Source: Parabacteroides sp. An277
Lineage (GTDB): Bacteria; Bacteroidota; Bacteroidia; Bacteroidales; Tannerellaceae
Direction of reading: 5' to 3'
Assembly: GCF_002159645.1 (NCBI RefSeq)
Contig: NZ_NFJB01000002.1
Span: forward strand, 1-64,000
Length of the DNA stretch: 64,000 nt
In this document: positions 26,233 to 35,306 of the stretch, in pieces
Layout: every line of letters begins with the position of its first letter
How positions within the stretch are numbered: position 1 is the stretch's first letter
Translations under genes and position numbers: made by a program
The notes under the pieces: generated by a model
Databases searched by the model: none
Seen by the model: only the letters and a program-made list of their open reading frames with translations
What the model was told of the DNA's origin: nothing

Positions 26233-28413
26233 ATGGCAAAAAAAGATTATTTGACAGAAGCGTTAAAGAGACATTTTGGTTTTGACACCTTTAAAGGGAA
26301 TCAGAAAGCAATTATCGAAAATGTATTGGCAGGCAAGGATACATTTGTCTTAATGCCTACTGGCGGTGGTAAATCGTTGTGTTACCAATTGCCTTCATTG
26401 TTGATGGAAGGAACGGCCATCGTCGTTTCTCCCCTTATCGCTCTGATGAAAAATCAGGTAGATGCCATGCGGAATTTCAGTGAAGATGATGGAGTTGCGC
26501 ATTTCATCAATTCTTCTTTGAGTAAAACAGCGATTGAACAGGTAAAAGACGATATTCTATCGGGAAAAACCAAATTGCTTTACGTCGCTCCGGAATCGCT
26601 GACGAAAGAGGATAATGTAGAATTCCTCCGCCAGGTGAAAATTTCATTTTATGCGGTAGATGAAGCACATTGCATTTCAGAATGGGGACATGATTTCCGT
26701 CCGGAGTATCGGCGAATCCGTCCTATTATCAATGAAATTGGGAAACGTCCGTTGATTGCCCTCACGGCAACAGCCACACCTAAAGTTCAACATGATATCC
26801 AAAAGAACTTAGGCATGTTGGATGCCACCGTGTTCAAGTCTTCTTTCAACCGAGAGAATTTGTATTACGAAGTACGTCCTAAAACAAACAATATCGACCG
26901 CGATATCATCAAATATATCAAAGCCAACGAAGGAAAATCTGGCATTATTTATTGCCTGAGCCGCAAGAAAGTAGAAGAATTTGCTGATATCCTAAAAGCA
27001 AATGGAATCAAGGCGTTGCCTTATCATGCAGGTATGGATTCGTCGGTACGTTCAGCCAATCAAGATGCTTTCTTATTGGAACAGGTCGATGTAATCGTGG
27101 CGACAATTGCTTTTGGTATGGGCATAGACAAACCAGACGTACGGTATGTAATCCATTATGACATACCCAAAAGTTTGGAAGGCTATTATCAGGAAACGGG
27201 ACGTGCAGGGCGTGACGGCGGAGAAGGGAAATGTATCGCCTTTTATTCATATAAAGACTTGCAGAAGTTAGAGAAGTTCATGCAAGGGAAACCCGTAGCG
27301 GAACAAGAAATAGGGAAACAACTTTTATTAGAGACAGCGGCGTATGCGGAAACATCCGTTTGCCGTCGGAAAGTACTGCTACACTATTTCGGAGAAGAAT
27401 ATCCGGAAGAAAATTGTGGGAATTGTGATAACTGTTTGAATCCAAAGAAAAAAGTGGAAGCTAAGGAATTATTGTGTGCTGTACTGGAAACTATCAGTAC
27501 GTTGAAAGAAAAGTTTAAAGCTGAATATATTGTCAATATGTTGACCGGAAACGAGACATCTGAAATCCAATCATACAAACATAATGAATTGGAGGTGTTC
27601 GGTTCTGGGCAAGACGAAGACGAAAAGACTTGGAATGCGGTCATTCGTCAAGCATTGATTGCAGGTTATCTAACGAAAGACATCGAAAATTATGGGTTAT
27701 TGAAAATCTCTCCAAAGGGAAAAGAATTCATGAAAAAGCCGGTGTCGTTCAAAATTACTAAAGACAACGAATTTGAGGAGGAAGAAGAGGAAGTACCTGT
27801 TCGCGGAGGCGCTTCGTGTGCAGTTGATCCGGTGCTCTACTCTATGATGAAAGATTTGCGGAAGAAATTATCCAAACGATTACAAGTACCGCCTTATGTC
27901 ATTTTCCAAGATCCTTCGTTGGAAGCAATGGCTACAACTTATCCGATTACGCTGGAAGAATTACAAAACATTCCGGGTGTCGGGTCTGGAAAAGCTAAAC
28001 GCTATGGAAAGGAATTTGTCGAATTAATCAAGCGGCATGTCGAAGAAAATGAAATCGAACGTCCGGAAGATTTGCGCGTCCGTACGGTAGCAAACAAATC
28101 AAAATTGAAAGTATGGATTGTACAAAGTATCGACCGGAAAGTGGCATTAGATGATATTGCAGTATCCAAAGGACTTGAATTTCCAGAATTGTTGGATGAA
28201 ATCGAAGCTATCGTGTATTCGGGGACGCGGATTAATATCGATTATTTCCTAAACGACGTAATGGACGAAGACCATATCGAAGATATTTATGAGTATTTCA
28301 AAGACTCCGAGACAGACGACTTGGAGGAAGCCATCGAGGAACTGGGCGGCGATTACACCGAAGAAGAAATTCGTTTGGTTCGCATTAAATTCCTTTCCGA
28401 AATGGGGAATTAA
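26233..28413 (+). CDS. recQ: ATP-dependent DNA helicase RecQ
   Basis: A 726-residue 3'-5' helicase. Residues 1-340 carry Walker A PTGGGKSLCYQLP, the DEAH box (AVDEAHCISEWGHDFRP) and motif VI QETGRAGRDG. The RecQ-C-terminal zinc site is CRRKVLLHYFGE...CGNCDNC. An HRDC domain (about 545-620) and an acidic C-terminal extension follow. It acts in recombination and fork repair. It is transcribed after clpX and is followed by a strong terminator. Confidence 0.95.
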   Translation: MAKKDYLTEALKRHFGFDTFKGNQKAIIENVLAGKDTFVLMPTGGGKSLCYQLPSLLMEGTAIVVSPLIALMKNQVDAMRNFSEDDGVAHFINSSLSKTAIEQVKDDILSGKTKLLYVAPESLTKEDNVEFLRQVKISFYAVDEAHCISEWGHDFRPEYRRIRPIINEIGKRPLIALTATATPKVQHDIQKNLGMLDATVFKSSFNRENLYYEVRPKTNNIDRDIIKYIKANEGKSGIIYCLSRKKVEEFADILKANGIKALPYHAGMDSSVRSANQDAFLLEQVDVIVATIAFGMGIDKPDVRYVIHYDIPKSLEGYYQETGRAGRDGGEGKCIAFYSYKDLQKLEKFMQGKPVAEQEIGKQLLLETAAYAETSVCRRKVLLHYFGEEYPEENCGNCDNCLNPKKKVEAKELLCAVLETISTLKEKFKAEYIVNMLTGNETSEIQSYKHNELEVFGSGQDEDEKTWNAVIRQALIAGYLTKDIENYGLLKISPKGKEFMKKPVSFKITKDNEFEEEEEEVPVRGGASCAVDPVLYSMMKDLRKKLSKRLQVPPYVIFQDPSLEAMATTYPITLEELQNIPGVGSGKAKRYGKEFVELIKRHVEENEIERPEDLRVRTVANKSKLKVWIVQSIDRKVALDDIAVSKGLEFPELLDEIEAIVYSGTRINIDYFLNDVMDEDHIEDIYEYFKDSETDDLEEAIEELGGDYTEEEIRLVRIKFLSEMGN

Positions 28414-28442
28414 TAAGTATAGTTGATAAAAAACGCTAATTT

Positions 28443-28478
28443 AACGGATTGATATACGATTTGCGTATTCAATCCGTT
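28443..28478 (+). terminator. terminator after clpP-clpX-recQ
   Basis: AACGGATTGA/TCAATCCGTT with a continued inner stem ATACG/CGTAT, followed by TTATTCTTTG. A 15-bp helix in all. Confidence 0.75.
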
Positions 28479-28516
28479 TTATTCTTTGTGAACAATAGCA
28501 ACTAAAAGAAACTTGA

Positions 28517-30085
28517 ATGAAAAAGTTCTTGATATCCACGTTACTTTTGGCAATTTGGGCCGGACATGCAGAATCTTTACCGGATTCTATCGCCATGATA
28601 GTGGGAGATAAAAAAGTATCTGTAGCCGAGTTTTTATTTTCCGCTGAGAAAAATGGAGAAACGAACTTGACAGATAAGAAAAATCTGGAGTCGTTTGTAC
28701 AACTCTTTGGAAATTTCAAATTGAAGGTCGCCGATGCGGAAGCCCAAGGCTTAGACCAAACGCAGGCTTTCAAGGATGAATTAGATAAATACAAAGCCGA
28801 ACTTCTTTCCAGCTATCTTTCTGACAAAGAAGCGGAAGAGGCTGTAGTCGCTCAAGAATATACACGCATGGGCGAATTATTGGATTTAAGCCATATTCTT
28901 TTCTTCCTTCCGGAACAAACGGTTTCAAAAGATACAGTTGCCGTTTATCAACGGGCACTCGAAGTGTATAACCGGATTCAAAGGGGAGAAGATTTGGAAA
29001 GCGTGGGGAAAGAACTTATGAAAGAAGACCCAAAGCATGTAGGGTACGAACATGTCCGCGCATTTGGTCCGATGAAGACTGTCAAAGCTTTCGAAGATAA
29101 AGTCTATGGTATGGCTGATGGAGCATTGTCGATGCCTTTCCGCACGAAGTTAGGTTTTCATATCGTCAAGCTGCATCGCCGGATACCCAATCCAGGACGG
29201 CGTGAGGTGGCACATATCCTCATCCCGTTTAAACAAGATTCGGTTGTTCGCTCAGACGAGGAGACACATCAATTAGCTGAATCCCTTTACCAACAAATCC
29301 AGCAAGGAGCCGATTTCGGAAAGCTGGCAAGACAATATTCGGCCGATAAAGCTTCGGCCCAAAAAGACGGACGGTTGCCTGTCTTCGGCTTGGGCGAAAT
29401 GGTACAGGATTTCGAACGTGTCGCTTTTGCGTTGCAAGACACGGGCGAAGTTTCGGCTCCTTTTCGGACGCCGTTCGGCTACCACATCGTCAAACTGCTT
29501 CAAAAACTGGACGTACCGGCACTCAGCGACGTACAGAAACGTTGGCACCGCCAAATGGCACAGGGCGAATGGAATTTTGCCCTTTATAAAGGTTTCGACG
29601 ACCGGCTGAAACAAGAATACCACTATACATTCTACCCGGAAGCATACGCCGAACTGCAAGCCTTGTGCGACGATTATTTCCCGACCGACAAAGCATTTTG
29701 GGAAAAAGCTGAGCCGCTAAACAAGACATTGGCACGCATCGACACGGTTGATTTCAAGCAAAACGAGTTTGCGGCCTATATCGTGCGTTGTCCCTTTTCG
29801 GTCAAAACCTATTCCGGCGATTTCATGCAGGAGGTGTACGATTTGTTCGTGCGCGAAATCCTGACGAACATGGAACGAAAAAATCTCCCTAAGAAACATC
29901 CCGAATATGAGCTGCTTTTGAACGAATACCGCGACGGCATCCTGCTGTTCAACATCAGCAACGATAAAATCTGGAACAAACCGATGGCCGAGCAAAAAGC
30001 ATTGGAAGAAGCTTGGATTCAAGAACTGCGGGCGAAATATCCGGTCAAGGTGAATTGGAAGGCACTGGAAAAAGCGGTCAAATAA
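28517..30085 (+). CDS. peptidyl-prolyl cis-trans isomerase, parvulin type, two domains
   Basis: A 522-residue periplasmic protein. Signal peptide MKKFLISTLLLAIWAGHAES. Residues 60-115 form a SurA-like N-terminal helix region. Two PpiC/rotamase domains follow (about 125-215 and 228-335), each ending with the strand pattern GFHIVKLH / GYHIVKLL. A 185-residue helical C-terminal part follows. Likely role: folding of outer-membrane or exported proteins. It opens a run of four same-strand envelope genes (PPIase, lipoprotein, SurA, OstA-like) typical of Bacteroidetes. Confidence 0.85.
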   Translation: MKKFLISTLLLAIWAGHAESLPDSIAMIVGDKKVSVAEFLFSAEKNGETNLTDKKNLESFVQLFGNFKLKVADAEAQGLDQTQAFKDELDKYKAELLSSYLSDKEAEEAVVAQEYTRMGELLDLSHILFFLPEQTVSKDTVAVYQRALEVYNRIQRGEDLESVGKELMKEDPKHVGYEHVRAFGPMKTVKAFEDKVYGMADGALSMPFRTKLGFHIVKLHRRIPNPGRREVAHILIPFKQDSVVRSDEETHQLAESLYQQIQQGADFGKLARQYSADKASAQKDGRLPVFGLGEMVQDFERVAFALQDTGEVSAPFRTPFGYHIVKLLQKLDVPALSDVQKRWHRQMAQGEWNFALYKGFDDRLKQEYHYTFYPEAYAELQALCDDYFPTDKAFWEKAEPLNKTLARIDTVDFKQNEFAAYIVRCPFSVKTYSGDFMQEVYDLFVREILTNMERKNLPKKHPEYELLLNEYRDGILLFNISNDKIWNKPMAEQKALEEAWIQELRAKYPVKVNWKALEKAVK

Positions 30086-30103
30086 CATCGGGAGGATACA
30101 GCG

Positions 30104-30961
30104 ATGAAAGCGGTCGGACTTTTCCTGTGCGGAGTCTTGTTGATAGGTGGATGCAGTCGTCCTGTGTCCGTATCGGATACGCAAGGACTGGTCGTGAAGA
30201 TGCACAACCGCAGCCTTTCGCGCGAGGCGCTGCAGCAGGCGTTACCCAAGCGGCTCTCGTCGACCGACAGCTTGATTTGGACGGAAAGTTACATCAAGCA
30301 ATGGATAAAGGACGGGCTGGTCTACGACGTCGCGCTTCGAAACATGGACGACGAAACAAAGGCGGAAATCGACCGTTTAGTCGACTCATACCGCCGTTCA
30401 CTCGTTCGCTACCGGTATCAGGAACAATTGGTGAAGGAACGGCTCTCCGCGCAGATTTCAGAAACGGAAAAGGAGGCATTTTATACTGCGAACCGCGAGG
30501 AATTCGTTTTGGACCATAGTATTATCAAAGGGTTGTTCTTGAAAGTTCCGCTTGGTGCTCCGAACCTTTCCGACGTAAAACGCTGGTATCGTTCGAAACA
30601 CGAGGAGGCGGTCGAAAAGATTGAAAAGTACAGCGTACAGAACGCCGTCGTATATGAATACTTCTACGACAAGTGGGTCGATTTCGACGAAATCATGCTC
30701 AACATTCCGCAAACCATTGCTGACGAAGCGGCTTTCCTCCGCACTCATACCTATTTGGAAGCTGCTGACAGCTCGTTTTGCTACCTGCTCAACATTGACG
30801 AGTTCATTCCGAAGGGCGAAATCGCGCCTTACGAGTACGTCAAGCCGCAGGTATTCGAAATGTTGGTCAACCAGCGCAAAGTGGCCTTCCTGAAAAATTT
30901 CGAGGAGGAATTGTACGACGATGCCCTTCGTGCGGGCGACGTAGTTTTCATTCCCGAATGA
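30104..30961 (+). CDS. SurA-related lipoprotein without a rotamase domain
   Basis: A 285-residue protein. Lipobox VLLIGGCSRPVS gives a lipidated protein. A helical body follows (QWIKDGLVYDVALRNMD, LVDSYRRSLVRYRYQEQLVKERL) that resembles the N-terminal chaperone part of SurA/PpiD proteins, but no PpiC domain is seen. The final segment FIPKGEIAPYEYVKPQVFEML resembles the SurA C-terminal helix. It is likely a chaperone partner of the flanking PPIases. It starts 18 nt after the upstream stop. Confidence 0.7.
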   Translation: MKAVGLFLCGVLLIGGCSRPVSVSDTQGLVVKMHNRSLSREALQQALPKRLSSTDSLIWTESYIKQWIKDGLVYDVALRNMDDETKAEIDRLVDSYRRSLVRYRYQEQLVKERLSAQISETEKEAFYTANREEFVLDHSIIKGLFLKVPLGAPNLSDVKRWYRSKHEEAVEKIEKYSVQNAVVYEYFYDKWVDFDEIMLNIPQTIADEAAFLRTHTYLEAADSSFCYLLNIDEFIPKGEIAPYEYVKPQVFEMLVNQRKVAFLKNFEEELYDDALRAGDVVFIPE

Positions 30962-30989
30962 ATTTTAAGCAGATAAGGAAAAAGAATGC

Positions 30990-31020
30990 GTGGTGTTTTC
31001 AGAAATTAATGATATATTTG
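30990..31020 (+). promoter_or_regulatory. possible internal promoter of surA with hairpin leader
   Basis: -7 TATATTTG at 31013-31020 with only a weak -33 region. The leader (31021-31126) contains GGAAAAG/CTTTTCC and GTCTGT/ACAGAC hairpins. This would separate surA and the OstA-like gene from the upstream pair. Confidence 0.45.
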
Positions 31021-31126
31021 CAACCGCGTTCGAACGTCTGCCAGGAAAAGGCTTTTCCCGGCGTCTGTGCGCTCACAGACGGTCGAAGCACGCAGATTAA
31101 AAGGAAATAAAGATTAATTAGATAGG

Positions 31127-32488
31127 ATGAAAAAGGTTTTACTTGCTTTGTTTCTGGTCAGTATAGGTTGGCTGGCAAAAGCGCAGGATAATGTGATTGA
31201 TGAAATTGTGTGGGTTGTGGGCGACGATGCGATTTTGCGTTCCGACGTAGAGGCGCAGCGTCTCTATTTGCTGAATGCCGGTGAACGTCTGGAAGGCGAT
31301 CCGTATTGCTTCATTCCGGAGCAGATGGCGATTCAGAAGCTGTATTTGAACCAAGCGAAGATAGACAGTGTCGAGGTGCCGGAATCGCAAGTGATACAGA
31401 GCGTCGACCAATGGATTAATATGGTTATCGGGCAAATCGGTTCGAAGGAAAAAGTAGAAGAGTATTTCAACAAGAAGCTTTCCCAAATCCGCGAGGAGCG
31501 CATCGAGATTGTGCGCGAGCAACAAATCGTACAGGAGATGCAACGCAAATTGGTAGGCGAAATCAAACTGACGCCGGCCGAAGTGCGCAAATATTACAAC
31601 GAATTGCCGGAAGACAGTTTGCCAAACATTCCGTTGACGGTCGAGGTGCAAATCATTACACTCGAACCGAAAATCCCGTTCGAAGAGACTGACGCCATCA
31701 AGGCGCGGCTCCGCCAATTCACGGAAGACATCAACGCTGGGAAATATGAGTTCTCGACGCTGGCCCGCATGTATTCCGAAGACCCAGGTTCGGCAGCACG
31801 AGGCGGTGAGTTGGGATTCATGAGCAAAAGCGAATTGCTGCCCGAATTTGCCAACGTAGCTTTCAACCTGAAGGACACGAAGCATATCTCACAGATTGTG
31901 GAAACAGAATACGGCTTCCACATCATCCAATTGATAGAGAAACGAGGCGACCGCATCAATTGCCGTCACATCTTGCTGAAACCGGAAGTTTCAGAAACGG
32001 AACTGAACGCGGCGATGGCACGCATGGATTCGATTCACGCGGATATTGTGGCTGGTAAATTCTCGTTTGAAGAGGCCGCATCGTTCCTTTCCTACGATAA
32101 AGATACACGAAACAATAAAGGTTTGATGGTGAACAGCGACTACAACAGCACGAACTCCGGTACACCACGCTTCGAGCTGCACGAGCTCCCGTCCGAGATT
32201 GGTAAAATTGTCTACAACATGAAAGTGGGCGACATCTCGGAACCGTTCCACATGGTATCGAAGACGCAAAAGGAGGTGATCGCCATTGTTAAACTGCGTG
32301 CCCGCACTGAGGCGCACAAAGCGAACTTGGCAGACGACTACCAAGCATTAAAATCGATTGTCGAAGCCAAGAAACGCGACGAATTGCTGAACGATTGGAT
32401 TCGGAAACAGCAGAAATCGACCTATGTCCGCATCAGCGAAGGATGGCGCAATTGTGATTTCCGTTTTCCGGGTTGGGTAAAAGAATAA
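31127..32488 (+). CDS. surA: periplasmic chaperone / PPIase SurA
   Basis: A 453-residue protein. Signal peptide MKKVLLALFLVSIGWLAKAQ. Residues 20-170 form the SurA N-terminal chaperone domain (DEIVWVVGDDAILRSDVEAQ). Two parvulin domains follow (about 175-275 and 280-390), with FSTLARMYSEDPGSAARGG and the closing YGFHIIQLIEKR. It escorts outer-membrane proteins to the BAM machinery. It overlaps the OstA-like gene context directly (one base between stop and next start). Confidence 0.9.
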   Translation: MKKVLLALFLVSIGWLAKAQDNVIDEIVWVVGDDAILRSDVEAQRLYLLNAGERLEGDPYCFIPEQMAIQKLYLNQAKIDSVEVPESQVIQSVDQWINMVIGQIGSKEKVEEYFNKKLSQIREERIEIVREQQIVQEMQRKLVGEIKLTPAEVRKYYNELPEDSLPNIPLTVEVQIITLEPKIPFEETDAIKARLRQFTEDINAGKYEFSTLARMYSEDPGSAARGGELGFMSKSELLPEFANVAFNLKDTKHISQIVETEYGFHIIQLIEKRGDRINCRHILLKPEVSETELNAAMARMDSIHADIVAGKFSFEEAASFLSYDKDTRNNKGLMVNSDYNSTNSGTPRFELHELPSEIGKIVYNMKVGDISEPFHMVSKTQKEVIAIVKLRARTEAHKANLADDYQALKSIVEAKKRDELLNDWIRKQQKSTYVRISEGWRNCDFRFPGWVKE

Positions 32489-32489
32489 C

Positions 32490-34064
32490 ATGAGACTAAT
32501 CCTGTTCCTCTTTTTACTGGGATGGTGCGTGCCGCTCGCAGGAGCGGCACAAGAGACCGATAGCGTGCCGGCCGTCCGGAAGACGAAAGTCTTTCTGGAA
32601 CATGCCAACACGCTTTCGTTTGATAAAGAGGTGAAGGCCGACGCGCAAATCCTTGTGGGCGATGTCTGTTTCCGTCACGACAGCTCATACATGTATTGCG
32701 ACAGTGCCTATTTCTACGAACAGACGAATTCGCTCGAAGCCTTCAGCAACGTCCGGATGGAACAGGGTGACACGCTCTTTGTCTATGGCGAATATCTTTT
32801 CTACGACGGGAACGCACAAATAGCCTACCTGCGCGACAATGTTCGGATGGAAAACCGCCAGGTCACGCTCTTTACCGATAGCTTGAACTACGAACGCATC
32901 CCAGATATAGGTTATTACTTCGAGGGCGGCATGATTGTCGATTCCCTCAACCAGCTTTCTTCCTTTTACGGGCAATATTCCCCTACTACCAAACTGGCCA
33001 TCTTCAACGACAGCGTGAAACTGGAGAACCCGAACTTCACGCTCTATTCCGATACGCTCCATTATAACACGGAATCGAAGATTTCCACTATTCTCGGGCC
33101 GTCTGTCATTGTCTCAGACAGTGGCACCATCCACTCCTCACGCGGCTGGTATGATACGGCAAACAATACTTCGATGTTGCTCGACCGTTCCGAAGTCGTA
33201 TCGGGTAACCGTATCCTTTCGGGAGACTCCATTGCCTACGACCGTGAGCGGGGTTTCGGCGAAGTCTTCGGGAATATGTGCCTCCGCGATACATTGCAAC
33301 AGACAATGCTCCTCGGCAATTACGGCTATTACAACGAAAAGACAGGCTTTGCCTTTGCAACCGATAGCGCGCGCTGCCTCGAATATTCTGAAGGAGACAC
33401 GCTTTATCTCCATGCCGATACACTCCAAATGATAACCGTCGATTCGACGTACCGCGAGATAAAGGCCTATTACGGCGTCCGCTTCTTCCGTACCGATATC
33501 CAAGGCGTGTGCGATTCGATGCAGTTTAACACGCGCGACTCTATATTATATATGTACAACGACCCTATCCTTTGGAACGAGCAATACCAGCTCTATGGCG
33601 ATACGATTCTGATTTTCATGAAAGATAGCGGTATTGACTATGCCCATGTGCAACAATTTGCTTTTGCTGTCCAGCAGGTCGATACGGGTTATTACAATCA
33701 ACTGAAGGGGACAGACCTGAAAGCCTACTTTGAAGGAAGGGGTGTTCGTCAGATTGATGTTTCGGGCAATGCCGAATCTATCTTCTACCCGCTTGAAGAC
33801 GACGGGAGCATGGTCGGGCTGAATGCCACCAAGAGCGGTTACCTTTCTATCTGGCTGAAGGAAAACAAGCTGGACCGCCTCAAGATTTGGCCGAATCCGC
33901 AAGGGACGCTCACGCCGATTCCCGACCTCAAGCCCGACCAAAAGGAGCTGAAGGATTTCTTCTGGTATGATTACCTTCGCCCGCAAAACAAAGACGACAT
34001 CTATACGGTTCGTAAAAAGAAAGTGCAAGACGCTCCCAAGCGAAGTAATAAGTTCGTACATTAA
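32490..34064 (+). CDS. OstA-like protein (LptA/LptD N-domain family)
   Basis: A 524-residue periplasmic protein. Signal peptide MRLILFLFLLGWCVPLAGAAQ. The body is a long series of beta-jellyroll repeats with short motifs such as CDSAYFYEQTNSLEAF, LFVYGEYLFYDG and DTLYLHADTL, as in OstA-type LPS transport proteins. No barrel domain is present, so it is not a full LptD. It probably forms part of the LPS bridge or a related periplasmic slide. It follows surA without a gap, linking LPS transport with outer-membrane protein folding. Confidence 0.82.
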   Translation: MRLILFLFLLGWCVPLAGAAQETDSVPAVRKTKVFLEHANTLSFDKEVKADAQILVGDVCFRHDSSYMYCDSAYFYEQTNSLEAFSNVRMEQGDTLFVYGEYLFYDGNAQIAYLRDNVRMENRQVTLFTDSLNYERIPDIGYYFEGGMIVDSLNQLSSFYGQYSPTTKLAIFNDSVKLENPNFTLYSDTLHYNTESKISTILGPSVIVSDSGTIHSSRGWYDTANNTSMLLDRSEVVSGNRILSGDSIAYDRERGFGEVFGNMCLRDTLQQTMLLGNYGYYNEKTGFAFATDSARCLEYSEGDTLYLHADTLQMITVDSTYREIKAYYGVRFFRTDIQGVCDSMQFNTRDSILYMYNDPILWNEQYQLYGDTILIFMKDSGIDYAHVQQFAFAVQQVDTGYYNQLKGTDLKAYFEGRGVRQIDVSGNAESIFYPLEDDGSMVGLNATKSGYLSIWLKENKLDRLKIWPNPQGTLTPIPDLKPDQKELKDFFWYDYLRPQNKDDIYTVRKKKVQDAPKRSNKFVH

Positions 34065-34083
34065 CCCCGAGTACCACGACAAG

Positions 34084-34154
34084 GGTGTGCCGAAATAGGA
34101 AATGGCACGCAGAAACGCTGACTAAAGCGTGCTACATACCCATTACGGCGCACC
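34084..34154. repeat. short MITE-like element with GGTGTG termini
   Basis: A 71-bp element, inverted relative to 22338-22482. The left end GGTGTGCCGAAATAGGAAAT matches the right end of that element; the right end, read on the minus strand (GGTGCGCCGTAATGGGTAT), matches its left end. The remainder of the 416-nt gap up to 34283 shows nothing recognisable. Confidence 0.6.
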
Positions 34155-34283
34155 TGCCTACCGGTTAAATGAAAGAACCGCGCGGCATGCCTTTATTCAT
34201 TTCATTTTACAACTTACACGTTAACTTTTCACGCCGTGAATTCCTCCTTTCACAGCCTGATTTCAGGAAAGGACAATAGCCAA

Positions 34284-34406
34284 AATCTAAAAAATCGGAC
34301 ACAAGCCTTTAATGCCTATTTTGCGAAACCCGCATAAAATAAGGGTTTCCGGAAATCACATCTTTTCAGAATCTAAAAAATCGGACACTATTATCAATTA
34401 TCGGAC
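34284..34406. promoter_or_regulatory. repeated AATCGGAC boxes upstream of the DUF4493 operon
   Basis: AATCTAAAAAATCGGACAC occurs twice exactly (34284-34302, 34370-34388), and a shorter TATCGGACC lies at 34398-34406, next to the -33 element. A GAAACCC/GGGTTTC hairpin sits between the two long copies. The arrangement is typical of a multi-site operator. Confidence 0.5.
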
Positions 34407-34407
34407 C

Positions 34408-34439
34408 TTGGAACATAAAGTAGTTATTTTCTATCTTTG
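34408..34439 (+). promoter_or_regulatory. promoter of the DUF4493/PCMD operon
   Basis: -33 TTGG (34408-34411), 20-nt spacer, -7 TATCTTTG (34432-34439). It is 41 nt before the first gene. No other clear promoter is seen before 44197. Confidence 0.7.
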
Positions 34440-34480
34440 CAGGCGAAAAAATAACAATCGTAATAAAAAAAGAATAATCT

Positions 34481-35275
34481 ATGAGACGGATTAAAAAACT
34501 AAAAACACTCGTCTACGCCCTCATGGGAACGACCCTCATCTCGGCTTGTTCCTCGGATGCGGACGACGTAATCAGCGAGGCCGGTAAAGGCTATGTGTCA
34601 CTCTCAGTACAAGCGGATGCCGGGTTTCAAACAACGAGGGCGGCCAGCGAAGATTACGAGGATGTAAACAATTATACAGTGCAGATTCTACAAGGAGATA
34701 AAATAGTAGGTGATTCCTGCGAGTGGGAATACAGTAAATTGCCAGATGAAATCGAACTACCAAATGGCACTTATACTTTCAAAGCATTCTATGGTAAAGA
34801 TAATGCCGTTAACACAGAAAATCCTTATGTAGAAGGAGTCGTTGAGCAAACGATAAATAGTAATGATCAAAATGTAGTAATATCTTGCTCCACAACTGAC
34901 GCTAAAGTGACAGTGGCCTTCGATGAAAAAATGGATGAATCATTTGATAAATATACAGTCTCTTTCCAAACGGAAGCACTTAATGACGGGGAACAAGTAT
35001 GGACTAAGGATGATGGCGATAAAACGGTTTATCTCAAGGTTAATGAAAATGAAAAAGTGAAAGTTGTTTTCTCACTTACACCCAAAGATGCAAATGAAGA
35101 TTTTACTTATACTCAGACTGTAACACTGAGCCCAGGTGATTTCAAAGAATATACGGTAGCTCCCAAAGATGGCGCAACAGAAGATGGTGATGGTTCGCTT
35201 AAGATTTCTATCTCATTCACCGATAAAACAAACGATATAACTATTCCAATAAAAATTCCTTCAGATTGGAAATAA
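34481..35275 (+). CDS. DUF4493 surface lipoprotein, operon gene 1
   Basis: A 264-residue protein. Lipobox TTLISACSSDADD (Cys23) with acidic residues following. A DUF4493-type beta-sandwich is seen: GKGYVSLSV, TTRAASEDYEDVNNY, a LPNGTYTFKAFYG block and a cysteine strand VVISCSTTDAKVTVAFDE. The final 100 residues are a second beta domain. The family is described only as Bacteroidetes surface lipoproteins. The acidic stretch after the cysteine fits the lipoprotein export signal for the outer surface. First gene of a seven-gene run. Confidence 0.8.
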   Translation: MRRIKKLKTLVYALMGTTLISACSSDADDVISEAGKGYVSLSVQADAGFQTTRAASEDYEDVNNYTVQILQGDKIVGDSCEWEYSKLPDEIELPNGTYTFKAFYGKDNAVNTENPYVEGVVEQTINSNDQNVVISCSTTDAKVTVAFDEKMDESFDKYTVSFQTEALNDGEQVWTKDDGDKTVYLKVNENEKVKVVFSLTPKDANEDFTYTQTVTLSPGDFKEYTVAPKDGATEDGDGSLKISISFTDKTNDITIPIKIPSDWK

Positions 35276-35306
35276 TCAAAATAGATAACAAATAAAAGAA
35301 CAAGAT

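Noticed and set aside
32490-34064. Full LptD
   Set aside because: Only jellyroll repeats are seen. The 524 residues end without a C-terminal outer-membrane barrel.
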